A stretch of DNA of 64,000 nt from positions 5,544,843-5,608,842 of the forward strand of contig NC_092044.1 in assembly GCF_003086295.3 (NCBI RefSeq), written 5' to 3'. The stretch is from Arachis hypogaea (Eukaryota > Streptophyta > Magnoliopsida > Fabales > Fabaceae). The notes beneath the pieces are model-generated. The model was not told the origin of the DNA, ran no database searches, and was given only the letters and a program-made list of their open reading frames with translations. Position 1 is the first letter of the stretch, and each line of letters starts with the position of its first letter. The position numbers and the translations under genes are program-made. Shown here piece after piece: positions 34,291 through 47,242 of this stretch.

Positions 34291-36641
34291 TTATTTATTT
34301 TTATATTATATTTAATTTTTATTTTTTTTTAACAATTGTGTTGTATTCAACCAAAATGACAAATAAAAAAGAACAAAAGGATCGGAGTATATTATTTGAA
34401 AATGAGAATCACTTAGAAAACTTGGAATTGGATTATAAAAGATGGATAGATTATGATAATTTAAAAGCTTCAAGAAGTTGCATGATTTTCATTAAGAGAA
34501 ACTGAAGTTGAATGGAACTAATTGTTCAACGATGGTCCACTAACAGTGTATGAAGAAGGAAAAAATTTCTATGATATAGTTTGTTTGTGTATTTAGTATT
34601 TGTAGTTTCGCAAATGACATATGAATGAAATGAAATCAAAAGTGGAATATGGGTCATAGTGGGATACAAATTAAAGAGTATGTAGGTTCTGTGCGTTGCT
34701 TTATGTATGGAAGAATCCCACATTTTATGCTGGACAATACATTCATTTGCATTATTAACATTCAAGATCACATGCACTTTACCTCGTAGGGACATTAAAT
34801 AATAATACTAATAATAATAATAACGACAATTAATAACGAATTATTATGAATTTCGAAGGGCTAATCTCTGAGTTTTACATTGACCAGTTTTAATATTTAA
34901 AAAAGAGTCTTATATGACTATAAGTTAAGTTCCCTTGTAGCTAACAAAAAATATAGATGTTTAAAATATAATTAAAATATTCTTTAGCTGGATTGTTTAA
35001 TGGGAGATACTCCGGTTAACGTCTTTATCAAAAGACACTTATATTTTGCATTATTATTGGACGTATTAATGAATTGGTTATTTTAAATTTTTTAACAAAT
35101 TAGAATAAAATCAATTTTTTATAACAATAATAATAAATCCATTTTTTTTGAGATTTAATTATATTTTTAAATTTTTAGAAATTTAAATGTCCACAAAACA
35201 AAAAATCAGGAATATATTTGTCTTTTTATCAAAAAATTTAAAGATATTCAGTTTAGATTGTGTAATTTGATCGGATCAAATCAGGTCTAATAATTATAAT
35301 ACAAACAATTGGGTTTATTATTATTATTATAATAAATCGGCTTTGTTCTGGTTTATTAAAAAATAAATTATTAACTAATTTAATAAAAATGTCAAATAAT
35401 AACATAACATATGTAAACATCTTAAAAAAAGATATTTTTAATATCTTTATTAAAATAATTTCCTTGTTTAATTACAGAGAGCAAAATACAAGAGCTTAAC
35501 AATACAACATAAGTTGAGTTAACTAATAAAAACAACAAGTTTCAACTTTATAACAGACACCCTAAGACACACGAAAATATAATCAAAACAAAACAATATC
35601 TTCTACTCGATCAAAATAAGATATCAAAGTCTAAAATATAACAAAAATTATAGCCAATAGATCATATTAAAACACCAAAAGACTATTACTAACTTCTTGA
35701 AAGATGTCATACACGCATTTCTCCTTATAATAAGAATTTAGTCTTAATGTTATTCCACTCTTTGTCTTTAATTTTCTCATTTTTTATTATACTATCAACT
35801 GTGTATTAATATTTTCTTTTCATTCTTCAGTGCGTAAATATTCTACTAGCTACAATTTTTTCATTACTACATTATAAATCAAATTAAAAATTTAATTTTT
35901 CAGATTTTTTTATCATTATTAAAATATTATATGCATACTAAAAATTAATTATTATATATATATATATTTATATGTATTATTTCATATATTTTTAATATAT
36001 ATATATATATATTATATTTTAATATATATTTATACAAATAACTTATTTGCTGCTTAATTTTTATTGTATAGATATTATTATGGTTGATATAATCGTTGAA
36101 ACCGAACCGATTGTGGCAAAGCTGTTTGCTTTTGTTGGTAGCAATTATAAGCAAAATCTTTGGAGCATTACATTTGGAAATTAGTGATCAAGAATTCAAC
36201 TTGGCTCAATCACTATTATATGTAGTGGTTCCTATTTTGAGGCAAAGGAATCACCTCAGCAAAAAGTATGTCCCTTCTTCAAATCATCTTACAGTCCTAG
36301 TTTAATGGTTGGGAAATATTTGGATGACATAAATTCTCTACACACATTTTTAACATTATTTTGCTAATGTGTACTTTAAGGATCTATTTTAAGAGTAACA
36401 ACGATTATGATAGTTATACAATTTTAACAATATTTAAAATATGTTGTTAATATATATATTAAAGTAATATTTTTTTATTATTTAATAATATTTATAGATA
36501 CCATAACTTATAATGTATTTATACATCAAAATTAAAGTCACGTATATATATAGTCAAATAATTCAAATGATATAATCTTTTTATATTCACATAGAGGTTG
36601 CAAGTTCAAGTCTCATTTTTATTTTTGATAAAAAAAACATC

Positions 36642-36678
<37 letters not shown>

Positions 36679-36965
36679 TTAGAATAAATTAAATGATTTT
36701 CATCATATATTATTGTAATTCAATAGTTGAATCGACAAATATATATTATAAAAAAATTAAGAGTGGTATAATTAATTTTGTTGAAATTGACACCATCGTT
36801 ATTTAACTATTTCTCTCTACTTTTATTTCTTATATAGGGATATATAGAGATTGGAGTATAATAACTACTCTTTACACTATAAACACATAAAATTAAGGTT
36901 TAATTATTTAATTAGCTTCTACAGCGACACTTTTAGTTTGGTTTTTATAATTTTAAATTAAAAAA

Positions 36966-37121
36966 GTTTAGGGGCTAGCAATTTTTGTGTTTTCTGGCCA
37001 GCATTTAACCATCAAAACAAAGGTGAGTAATTTTCCACCATTAGATGTAATCTTACACCATTAAAAACACTATTGATGGTCAATTAATGGTTATAAAACA
37101 CCAAAATTACTGCCCCTAACA
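36966..37121. mobile_element. MITE with about 50-bp inverted ends
   Basis: The left end starts gtttaggggctagcaatttt, then tgtgttttctgg and catttaaccatcaa. The right end is its near reverse complement, ending tgcccctaac. I know this family as a common Arachis MITE. The target duplication is not clear because the flanks are A-rich. Confidence 0.75.
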
Positions 37122-37669
37122 TTCCTCTTTATAATTAAGCTTTTATACTAAATGATATTTTTTAGTTAAATTCTTATTAGTTATTATCTTTTAGAAAAAG
37201 ACAAGCTATAATTTTATAATATTCGCTTCTAATATTTTACAATTTATCATATATCTAACACAAAAATAAATATTTAAAAAATATTTTGTATTTTTTAAAC
37301 AGAAAACAGTTGACTAAATATCTAATTGAAAAGTTTTATCTAATATAAAAAATTATACATATACTTTTAAACTATAAGAACCTTTAAAATTTAATAAAAT
37401 TACGAGAAACTAACAATAAAATAATTAAGTCTAAACTCCTAAACCCTCCTATATATATCGATCCTAACCTACATAACTAACTTCTTCCAACTAACTTTCC
37501 CCCTCTTTCTCTCAATGTCAGCCGTCATTTTCATAGGACCCTGCAATTGTGTATACTTTTTTTTCTAAGAAGGAATGTAAATGAAGTTAATTATTGCAAA
37601 AATATTAAATTTAAAATTAATTCAAAAGGATGGGAGTACAAGGGATAATAAACATCTTCTCGAAAAATT

Positions 37670-37865
37670 AATTTAATTTTTGGGTTTACCAAGGATCAAA
37701 CTCTTGACCTTTTGAATCTAGCGCTTTAATACCATGTCATGATACCACCTATCCCAAAAGCTTCAGCTGATGGAAAAACGTAACACTAATAATTATATCT
37801 CTAATATTTCATAAACCTCCATTGTACACATTGTATAAATATTTCATTGGCTCCTCATACTTTCC
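37670..37865 (-). repeat. Dispersed repeat with tRNA-Met primer-like motif, copy 3 (inverted)
   Basis: Read on the minus strand it gives aggagccaatgaaat, acaatggaggtttatgaaat, cttttgggataggtgg, catgacatggtattaaagcg and caagagtttgatcc. This is the same order as the copies at 3148 and 28661. Confidence 0.65.
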
Positions 37866-38366
37866 CTATTCCTAATCAAAGCTTAAATAGATCGTTATTA
37901 AAAGGCAATGAAACAGTAACAAAAGAATTATTAGCTAGCCCTTTGTATTATGAATAACCATGAATTTATTAGTTTGTTGATTGATAAAGGGTATGATGAT
38001 GTAATATACTGAGACTATACGAGAGCTAGTACTTTGATTGGTGCTTAATGGTTACGGTAAAATTCTGATTTGGACTTAAGAAACTTAACTTGTAGTTAAA
38101 ACTTTGTGATGGAAAATACTTGAAGCTTGGTTCTTCAATTGTGCAACGTTATACAAAGTTTTCTTATGCTGCTTTAACTTTCAATTCAATTCCAAGGTTC
38201 CCCTTTATTTATTTATTGCTTCTTCAATATTCACTTGCAAAAGAAAACTCACTTTCTTTTATTTATATATGTAATAATTGGTAATGGTAATTAATGACAA
38301 ACTAGCTAAGAGTAGTTATTATTACCTACTTGTTACTTTGTGAATATTTGAAGTTATTAGGAGGAC

Positions 38367-41300
38367 ATGGCAAAAGATGATGATGATGAAATGCCTAAGA
38401 TCCTTCATGGAACAATTGAAGCTACCATCTTCAATGCCTCATCACCTCCCTCTTCTTCTTCATTTCCCTTCAAGGTAAGTCCCTAACAAAAATGATTTTC
38501 ATATGTTACATGCATTAATTAGTCCTTCATGATGGAGGCTAGCACATATTTAATTTGGATTCAATATTGCTATATATATGTGTATACTTTCTTTAAGTGA
38601 TGTAAATTTAGGCTGTTAAATAATCTTCAGGCAATTGTCAAGATTGTAATAAATATTATGTGATCTTTTTAAGTGATAGTGTTATATATTATCACACACA
38701 CATATATTCGATAATATGTTATGAAAATCTTGCACTATTGATTTTCATTTCACTAAAATGATAGTTATGACCATTTTTTTTATGATTTGTTCCTAACAAA
38801 AAATTCGATCAAATTAGTATTTAAATTTATTTTATAATATTAAATAAATTTACTCTTTTATTTTTAAAATTTTAGATAATTTAATCCCTCAACCATACAA
38901 TCTTTATAAAAAAAAAATTAAAGATTAAGTTGTTACTTTTTAAAAATATTAGGAACTAATTTATCTTTTTATTTAATCACTGATTATCTTGTCTGATATT
39001 CTAAAAGATTAAAGACAAATTTATCTAATAAAAAAATTATTAAGAACCAAGTTAGAATATTGCTCTAGAAACATTATCAATCTTTTAAACCACCGCTATG
39101 AATTATTTACAAGAACTGTTATTAGCTGTTTATTGTCCTCTTACAAACAATTTTCATGGTTGTTCAAAATAAAATTTCCAATCCTTGTATATAAACTAGC
39201 AATTCTATTAGATAAACAACAAAAATTGTGAACAATATGAACAACGAGCTACATCTCAAACCCACTAATAAATATAAATAAATTTAATTAATTTAAAATT
39301 TAAATTTTAAAATTAAAATTAACTTTTTTTTAACCTATTATTTAAGTTGTTCAGAAAAAAATGTTGTTCCTCTTTACTTCCTCACAAACAAGTAATACAC
39401 CATTTAAATTTAAAAATTAAAATTTTTTTTTTTCAGTGTCTATGTTTAAAAGCAGAAAAACCAGCTTATGTGACAATCAAGATAGACAAGAACAAGGTTG
39501 CAAAAACAATTGAAGACATTGATCGTGTATGGAACCAAACGTTCAAGATCCAATGTGCATACCCAATTGATTCAACAATCACAATAACACTCAAAACAAA
39601 AACTTGCACATTAGGAAAGTACCACATAAAAGGCCAAAAGCTTCTAGAAGAAGGAGGCTTAATCAATGGATTCATCCCTCTATTAATGCAAGATAATAAT
39701 GGGAAAAAACCAAACCAAAAACTCAAATTGAAGTTCCAGTTATGGTTCAATTCAGCTGAAGAATTATTGGAACCAATAAGTTGGGCAAAGATAATGAGGT
39801 TTGGGAATTGTTGTCAAGGAATGAGAGATTCTTCTACTACATTTCCACAAAGGTCTAATTGTTATGTCAAACTATATCATGATGCTCATCATTGTTCTAC
39901 TTTTCAACCAAATATAACTGGTTTATTATGTGAAGCTCCAAGGAAGCTATGGGAGGATGTGTATAAAGCTATTGAGGGTGCAAAGCATATAATTTATATT
40001 GCAGCCTGGTCCCTCAATCCAAACTTGGTTCTGGTAATAATAACACACTACCCTCTTTTAATAAATTTCCAATAATCTTGTTATTCTTAACCAAAATACA
40101 CTAACAACTATCACATCTTTTTCCCCATTTATTTTTATTTGATGAGCTCACCTCTCACTAGTAAAAAAATAGGCATATTAATTAGTCTTACTTATGAATG
40201 GATTAATTTGTCACTTTTGTCCTCAAATGACAAGAATTAGTCATTTTTATGTTGTGAGAATAATTTTGTTCTATTTTTTTCTTTTGTCAGGGATAAAATC
40301 AAAATTTATTCTAATATTTAAAAGTGTTTTTATCAATAAAAAATATTAAGTGATTAACACTTTTTTCTTAATTTTTATTTTATATTTGAACCAATACTAA
40401 CTAATTTTTTTCTTTTTAAAACTTAAAATGTTATACTCCTAGTATTTTTTTGGTAGTATATATATGAAATGCGAACTAATTTAATATTTATATTTCTGAG
40501 TAATTTTTTACACCAAACTAATATTTTAGTTTTAAAGATCTCATTTAAGCAATCTACACAAATTTAAAAGTGTCTTCTTATAAGAAAAAAAAGGCATTCT
40601 TCCTTATAAAATATAAACAGAGACAAAAATAATGACACTTTATATATCTTTCTAGTTTCTTCTAATTAAGTTAAAATAGTTAATATATAAATACGTTTAT
40701 TAGAAGCTAAAAATATGGTGTCTGGAGCAGGTTAGAGATCCTCAAACAGAAATCCCACATGCCAAAGGAATAAAGCTTGGTGATTTATTGAAGAAGAAAG
40801 CAGAGGAAGGTGTTGCTGTGAGGATTATGCTTTGGGATGATGAAAAATCTTTGCCCTTTATTAAGAAGAACAAAGGTGTAATAACAAACAATAATAATGC
40901 ACAACATCATGATGATGATGATGATGATGATGCTTTTGCTTACTTCAAGAAAACAAGAGTAATATGCACAAAGTGTCCTAGGTTGCACCACAAATTCCCA
41001 ACACTCTTTTCTCACCACCAAAAGACTATAACATTGGACACAAAATCACCAAATAATTCTAGTGATGATGATGGTGAAGATGAGAGAGAACTAATGAGCT
41101 TTTTGGGAGGATTAGATTTGTGTGAAGGAAGATATGACACTGAGCAACATTCATTGTTTCACACACTGATTAGGGAATCACATTGTTATGATTTTTACCA
41201 ACCAAACATTGGAGGAGCTAGTCTTAACAAAGGAGGGCCAAGAACACCTTGGCATGATGCTCATGCTTGTGTTATTGGTGAGGCTGCTTGGGATGTGTTG

Positions 41301-43787
41301 ACCAACTTTGACCAAAGGTGGAGAAAGCAATGTGATTCTTCTTTTCTTGTTCCTACTACCACCATTGCAAATGTTGTTGGGCCAAGGAATAGCACAACTT
41401 CAAACACTTCCATAGACAAGGATTGGAATTGGAAAGTTCAAGTATACAGGTTAGACAATGATTAGTTTAAGATAGCAGCAATATCTTGTCAGTTATTTAT
41501 GTACTCATTAGTTTACTTAAGTAAGTATCGACTGTTTGAATCTTACTTTATGGATGCAATAATCCATTGATCAATGATAAATCTTTAAATAGAATTCTGA
41601 TTCACAACAAATTAGTTTTTAAATTGTCAGTTGAAAGATATTGTAAAAAATTAGAATAAAATAAGACATTCTTTATGCAAATATATCTTTATTTAGATTA
41701 TATGTGATTTTGAACAACAATTTAATCTTTATGAATATCTATGCACAATTTTGCAATTTATTCAACTAAAATGGTTGATCATTCACTTGTACAGGTCAAT
41801 TGATGATGTGTCAGCTAGCTTCCAAAGCCAATCATTTAGAGAGTTACATGTAGAAAGGAGCATCCATGAGGCTTATGTTGAAGCAATAAGAAGTGCTGAA
41901 AAGTTTATATACATTGAGAATGAATATTTCATTGGAGGGTGCCAATTATGGGACAAAGATAGGGATAGTGGATGCACAAACCTAATCCCAATTGAAATTG
42001 CACTCAAAATTGTTAGCAAGATCAAAGCAAAAGAGAGGTTTGCAGTGTACATAGTGATACCAATGTGGCCAGAGGGAGTGCCTAAAAGTGAAGCAGTTCA
42101 AGATATATTGCATTGGACTAGAGAAACTATGACTATGATGTATAGGTTAATTGGAGAAGCATTGAAGGAGAATGGGGTGAATAATAATAATGGTCACCCT
42201 AAAGATTATTTGAATTTCTTTTGCCTTGCAAATAGGGAACAAAAGGGGAGTGGGGAGTATATTCCACAACATGCTCCTCATCCTGGAACACTTTATGGGA
42301 ATGCACAAAGTAATAGGAGGTTCATGGTTTATGTTCACTCCAAGTTCATGATAGGTATCATTATTATTGCTCCATTATTCTTCAATTTTGTTATTGTTGT
42401 TTCTTGACTTGTTTGGGATCTCTTCCCTTGTTCTTCAATTAGATTATTAGATAAGAATAATTCAAACAACGGTCCATAATTCACTTATAAATTATAATTA
42501 AGTATTATTTGTAACTTATTGAATATTGATTAGTTGTATTAAATTAAAAAAAAAGTAATACTAAATGTCACTTAAAATGAGAAATTGAATGAATAATTTA
42601 AAGGGCAACCCGGTGCACAAGCGTCCCGCGTTTAACGCAGGGTCCGGGAAAGGGCCGCAACCAAGGTTGTTTAAAGTAGGTTAAATTATTTTGTTTGTTT
42701 TAATATTTTTTTTTAAAATTTATAGTTAAGTCTCTATAATTTAAGACTTTTAAATTAATTTTATATTATTTTAAATTTTATAATTAGGTTTTTACTGTCA
42801 TTAAAGTTAGAATTAAAATAATATTTTTCTCTAAATTCTTATACTCACACTTAAGGTTAAATTCTTAAAATCTGAGTATCTTTTTATTTTTAAAATATTT
42901 TGTTAACTTTAACATTTTTAACATGTCAACGATTTAATTATAAAATTTAAAATGGTGTAGGAATCTAACTAAAAATTTTAAAATTATAGAAATTTAATTA
43001 TAAATTTGATAAAATTATAATAAATAGAAAGATTATTGAACCTTTAAAATAAGTTGAGAGTTTTATCATTTGGGTCGGATATTATTTTGTTTCCAAAAAA
43101 CATCTTTAATAAGAGAGTTGAGGGGAGTTGAGAGAACGAAGTTAAAGGATAAAATAAAAGAATAAATAACAAGAGTAAAATATATGAGAAATAAAAGTAA
43201 AAATAAATTTTAGTATTGTGGTTTGGTTCTGCCATAAACTCAGAGTAGTCTTAAGAATAGAAATGTAAATATCTTTTTTTCTTTATACTTTCTCTTAAAT
43301 ATTATTTAGCTTTTCAATTAATTTTCTGTTGTATATGATACCAGTGGACGATGAATACATACTAATAGGATCAGCAAATGTGAACCAAAGATCCATGGAT
43401 GGAGAAAGGGACAGTGAGATTGCCATAGGCTGCTACCAATTGTCTCAAGATAATAAACATGAAGGTATGAGCCGTGGTGAGATTCATGCATTTAGAATGT
43501 CACTATGGTATGAACACACTGCTAGTAGTGCCAATTATGACTTGTTCTTGGAGCCACAAAGCTTGGAATGTGTCAACATTATGCGTTCAATTGGTGACAA
43601 AATGTGGCAAATTTACATCAATGATGAAATTGTGGACATGGAAGGTGTGCACCTTGTGACTTACCCTATAAGTGTGACACAAGATGGGTGTGTCAAGGAT
43701 CTTTCTGATGGAGTTCGTTTTCCTGACACAAATTCTAGAGTGAAGGGAAAGAGATCTCAAACTTTGCCCCCCAACTTTACAAATTAA
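38367..43787 (+). CDS. PLDalpha4 (PLD-epsilon): Phospholipase D, alpha4/epsilon type
   Basis: Five exons (38367-38474, 39437-40033, 40731-41449, 41795-42354, 43345-43787) join in frame to 808 residues, with GT-AG introns. A C2 domain (residues 12-165, containing AYVTIKIDKNKVAKT) precedes the catalytic part. HKD motif 1 is H331-x-K333-x4-D338 (HQKTITLD). HKD motif 2 is H656-x-K658-x4-D663 (HSKFMIVD), followed by IGSANVNQRSMDG. Both are complete, so the enzyme should hydrolyse membrane phospholipids to phosphatidic acid plus a head group. Motifs such as WSLNPNLVLV, GVAVRIMLWDDEKSLP, FLGGLDLCEGRYDTEQHSLF and PMWPEGVPKSEA point to the alpha4/epsilon subgroup, linked in Arabidopsis to nitrogen and growth responses. 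An Asp run of seven after two His (residues 294-302) is encoded by a (GAT)n tract and looks like a local expansion. Introns 1 and 4 hold small repeats. Confidence 0.95.
39226..39370 (+). repeat. Interspersed AT-rich repeat, copy 2
   Basis: This matches 2871-3000 across tctcaaacccactaataaat-like and aatttaattaatttaaaatt blocks and ends atgttgttcc. It lies in intron 1 of the phospholipase D gene, close to the exon 2 acceptor. Confidence 0.6.
42601..42680 (+). repeat. SINE-like dispersed plant repeat, in phospholipase D intron 4
   Basis: The motif aagggcaacccggtgcacaa, then gcgtcccgcgtttaacgcag and ggtccgggaaagggccgcaa, is a GC-rich island in an AT-rich intron. I know it as a widespread plant repeat. 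A diverged copy lies at 13194-13262. Confidence 0.6.
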
Positions 43788-43939
43788 ATTATATATATAA
43801 ATAATCACGCACGAGTTCTAATTTATGCTAGCTGCATATATCAGTTTATAATAATGATCGTTTTATATCTTATTTTTCCTTTTCATTCATGAAATGTATC
43901 TGAACATATACAAATATTAACTTATGCATGTAATTGATA

Positions 43940-45186
43940 GAGTTAAATCTCAAAGTAGTCTCTGAGATTTACGAAATGCATTGATTTGATCCATAATTTT
44001 TCAATTGCACTATTTATGTCATCAAGATTGAAAAAAATGCATCTATTTGATCCCTTCCCGTTTTTCCATCCAAACTGCTTCCCGACAACAGCGATGTGTG
44101 GCAATGGATTACCACGCTAGTACTCAACGACACCGTTCTTTCCAAACTACTAAATTTATTTAAAGCAGTCTCCACCAGATTGCTATTGTTTCCATCAACA
44201 AAAGCAGCAATATTTTCAGAGAAAGAAGAAGAAGAACGATTACTCTTTTTCCTCATGGCCTTCATGTTCCTCTGCTGATTTTCAGAGCGCTTTCTTCTTG
44301 TTTCCAACCTCCTCAGCGTTTGCAACTCCTTCCTCTTCCTCCACTCCTCCTCTGTCTCCGTTGGAAGGGAACATGTTCTTATCAGATTTGTCAATATCTT
44401 AATTATTATTATTGCTGTTGTTATTATCTTTATCTCTGATGAGGGGGCTTTGAGAATGAAAATTCGGGTATTGATGTTGTTCTCTTGATCTTCTTCGCTG
44501 TTGGGTCCACACCAAAAGCGACCGTTCATTGAAAGACCAAGGCTCAGTTCAATCTCTTGTTCTGCATCTCCATCACCATGGCGATGTTGTTGTTATTGTA
44601 GCTCATGATGGTTCACGGACATGAACCTTTTTAGTAGATCTCTTGGTAAATCACTCATGCGAGTTCTGCTGTTCTCTCTTTCCTCAACAACTTGTGTCAT
44701 TGAAGAATTTGGAATTTAAACAACAAAAAAGAAGAAAAAATATTTCCTTTGCTTTTTCAGGAAAGTAAGAATATCCAGATGGCTCAGAATTCATGAGGAC
44801 TTGAAAATTGAAGTTTGTTTTTGGTAGGTAATCGAAAATTGGTGATGAACCAGAAGAGAAACAAGGTCGAATCAAATGGTTTTTGTACCCATGCAGTGAG
44901 TGAAAACGAACAGGGAAGAAAACAAATAGGGAAGAAGAAGAAGAAGAAGTTCTGCGGTTAGGGTTAAAAAAGGGCTTAAGGACCACATTGGGTTAAACAC
45001 TTTCAATTGACACTCTAGCATGGCAATCTATTGCCACATCACTACCGCTGGGAAGCAGTCTGGATGGAAAAACGAGAAGAGACTAAATAGGTGCATTTTT
45101 TCCAATCTCGAGGACATAAAGTGCAATTGACAGGGATCAAATCGATGCATTTTGTGAATCTCAGAGACTACTTTAGAGTTTAACTC
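43940..45186. mobile_element. Pack-MULE-like element carrying a NINJA/AFP gene fragment
   Basis: The ends are long inverted repeats of about 190 bases: gagttaaatctcaaagtagt, ctctgagatttacgaaatgc and so on at the left, and the reverse complement ending gtttaactc at 45186. The flanks are gtaattgata (43930-43939) and gtaatcgata (45187-45196), a 10-base near-identical pair in line with the 8-11-bp duplications of Mutator-like elements. The element contains no transposase. Its only recognisable content is part of an ABI5-binding-protein (NINJA-family) gene on the minus strand. It starts about 150 bp beyond the phospholipase D stop codon. Confidence 0.82.
44014..44658 (-). pseudogene. NINJA/AFP (ABI five binding protein) gene fragment
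   Basis: Read on the minus strand it gives DLPRDLLKRFM, an in-frame TAA (44593-44595), then IELSLGLSMNGRF, which contains the EAR repression motif LxLxL. After a variable stretch come the conserved block RTCSLPTETEEEWRKRKELQ and TLRRLETRRKRSENQQRNMK. NINJA/AFP proteins recruit TOPLESS co-repressors through the EAR motif and dampen ABA or jasmonate signalling. The C-terminal domain that contacts ABI5 or JAZ proteins is missing, because the frame runs into the left inverted repeat of the mobile element. From the next Met (44529) 171 residues remain open. It is a captured fragment rather than a working gene, though a short EAR-bearing peptide could still be made. Confidence 0.82.
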
Positions 45187-45846
45187 GTAATCGATAGTTT
45201 ACTTTTTGTTTTATTTATTTACTACGTTCTTACAAACAAAAAGAAATTTGAATCTTTTAAATTTTAGATTTTCATTTAAAAGAGTAAAATATAATCTTTT
45301 ATTTTTAAATAGTTTTTTTTTCATGTTTCTCTTGATTTCACTTATAAAATAAATAATAAAAAATCACACTTTACCTTCTCAAATAAAATTCAAAATTTGA
45401 AAAATTCAAATCCAACAAAAAAAACTCGCATATATATATATCAGTTCATTGTCAAGAGGGCAACCATGGCAATTGGCAATGCCAAAGGCAATGGCCACTG
45501 GTGTGGAACTGCCGACAATGAAAACAACACGTGCATTATTAAAAAAAATAATTAATATTTTAAATTAATATTTTATTTTATATTATTAGAATTTAAATTT
45601 AAAATTTAATATTAAATCTAATTTATTATTAATTAAAAATAATAAATTTTATTAATCATATAATATTATTCGAACTATTTGCTCCTTGCCATCGTATTTT
45701 TGCTGGTCTTTATTTCATTTTATCAAGGATTTATAAGCTGAAGGGTATTAATATTATAATTTTTTTATTTATCTAAAAATATTTTTTGCCATCAACAAAA
45801 ATTACAAAAGTATTTATTTAATTTAAGATGATCAAATTTTAAAAAT
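45187..45846. other. AT-rich spacer
   Basis: No gene was recognised. It separates the Pack-MULE-like element from the LINE. Confidence 0.5.
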
Positions 45847-46005
45847 GAAAATATTTTAAATTTGTGTAAACTCATTACATTCTTAAAATAGTGCTTTGTT
45901 AGGGGTTTTTAGTGTTTTGTTAGGGTTTCTTAACGAAGTTCCCACTACCGTCAAGGCTACATTATCAACGTCAATTAAATCTCAATACAAGTTTAAGTAA
46001 TCTGC

Positions 46006-46806
46006 ATGGCTGAGACAACGAGGGATGAAGATCGAACCGAGGAAGACAACCGGAAAGGAGGTAGGAATGTGATTCTACTGGAAGAGGCAGACATATCAGA
46101 AGGTATTAACACTTGCTCCAATAGTCTCTATGGCAGACTCTTTGCTTCCAAAACCTTCTTAATTGGAACCATGGGAAATGCTTTAAAGGCTATATGGGAA
46201 AACCCAGAAGGATTTAGCGTGAGTGACAAATGGGATAATTCCTTCCAATTCTTTTTTAATAAAGAAGTGGATGTCTTGCGTGTTGAACATGGTTCTCCAT
46301 GGCTATTCAAAGATTATGTGCTCCATGTCAAGAGATGGAAGGAAGATCAGAACTGTGATGAAGAGATTATTTTCAATTTTTCAGTTTGGGTTCAATTTTG
46401 GGGTTTAGCAGAATCGTTTAAAACCCTCGAAGTTGGACGTAAATTAGGAGAGAAACTGGGCACAGTGTTGGAGGTAGGTAAATTTCAGATGCGAGGCAGA
46501 AAAACTAGGATTGTGAAGACCAAAATCAATATTGATGCTGCCAGGCAAGTGAGAGATCAGTTAATAGTGGCAGGACCTAATAAAAAGGAGGTAGATGTGG
46601 CACTGCGCTATGAGAGACTTGGAAAGTTATGTACCTATTGCGCAAAATTGGGGCACGAGGTGAAAAACTGCCATGCTCTGCTGAAGGACACAGAGAGTGA
46701 TATAGTAAAAGAGGATGACATTGGCGAATGGGTTAAAGCCAGCCAAGTGGAAACGCGAATCTACTCTAAAGGAGAAAGAACATTCAACAACTCAACCCAA
46801 AACTAG
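46006..46806 (+). CDS. LINE ORF1 protein (DUF4283 plus zinc knuckle)
   Basis: An open frame of 266 residues. The N-terminal half matches the DUF4283 type typical of plant L1 ORF1: SLYGRLFASKTFLIGTMGNA, FFNKEVDVLRVEHGSPWLFK and VWVQFWGLAESFKT. Near residue 214 there is a CCHC knuckle, C-T-Y-C-x4-H-x4-C. ORF1 proteins bind the element RNA. The frame is intact up to a TAG at 46804, but coding-like sequence continues in other frames to about 47140, so the original protein was probably longer and has been shortened by mutation. Confidence 0.8.
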   Translation: MAETTRDEDRTEEDNRKGGRNVILLEEADISEGINTCSNSLYGRLFASKTFLIGTMGNALKAIWENPEGFSVSDKWDNSFQFFFNKEVDVLRVEHGSPWLFKDYVLHVKRWKEDQNCDEEIIFNFSVWVQFWGLAESFKTLEVGRKLGEKLGTVLEVGKFQMRGRKTRIVKTKINIDAARQVRDQLIVAGPNKKEVDVALRYERLGKLCTYCAKLGHEVKNCHALLKDTESDIVKEDDIGEWVKASQVETRIYSKGERTFNNSTQN

Positions 46807-47242
46807 AATAAGGCCACTCAGCGTAAGAAAAAACCTGTCTCAAACTGCTTATTGGAAGAATTTGCAGGGATGTCAATGCAAGAAGGGAAACAAATTTTGA
46901 AACCATAAGACACTGGTAACAGGGCAGCACCTGAGTCACCTCAATTAGCCAATTCTAGAACAGAATGCATGGAGGTTATCATAGCTGGTCAGTCCAATAC
47001 CAAGGAGGATGAAGGACAGCTTATGCAATTCGCTATTGGGCAGTGTATCACCACAGAGAAAGGTAGAAAGTGGAAAAGGTTCGCAAGACAAGGTGCTGCA
47101 GAGTCAGATACTAAAAGTGAACCCAAAAAAGGTTGATGAGTGGTATAGCTAAAGGATCTACAAAGAAAGAAAGAATAGATGATGAAAATGCAGTTGAACA
47201 GATGGTGGAGGGTGCCAGCCTACAAATGCCACCCAAGGCGCC

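Larger units (their letters stand above)
33783..38366. other. AT-rich intergenic DNA upstream of the phospholipase D gene
   Basis: No intact gene is visible. The stretch holds MITE or repeat copies at about 34170, 36966 and 37670, and a (TA)n tract at 36644-36674. A short frame at 36096-36305 (LLLVAIISKIFGALHLEISD) has no recognisable family. The last few hundred bases before 38367 are the presumed promoter and leader of the phospholipase D gene. Confidence 0.5.

Noticed and set aside
46128..46408. Small frames overlapping LINE ORF1
   Set aside because: They are shadows of ORF1, which has clear DUF4283 and zinc-knuckle content.
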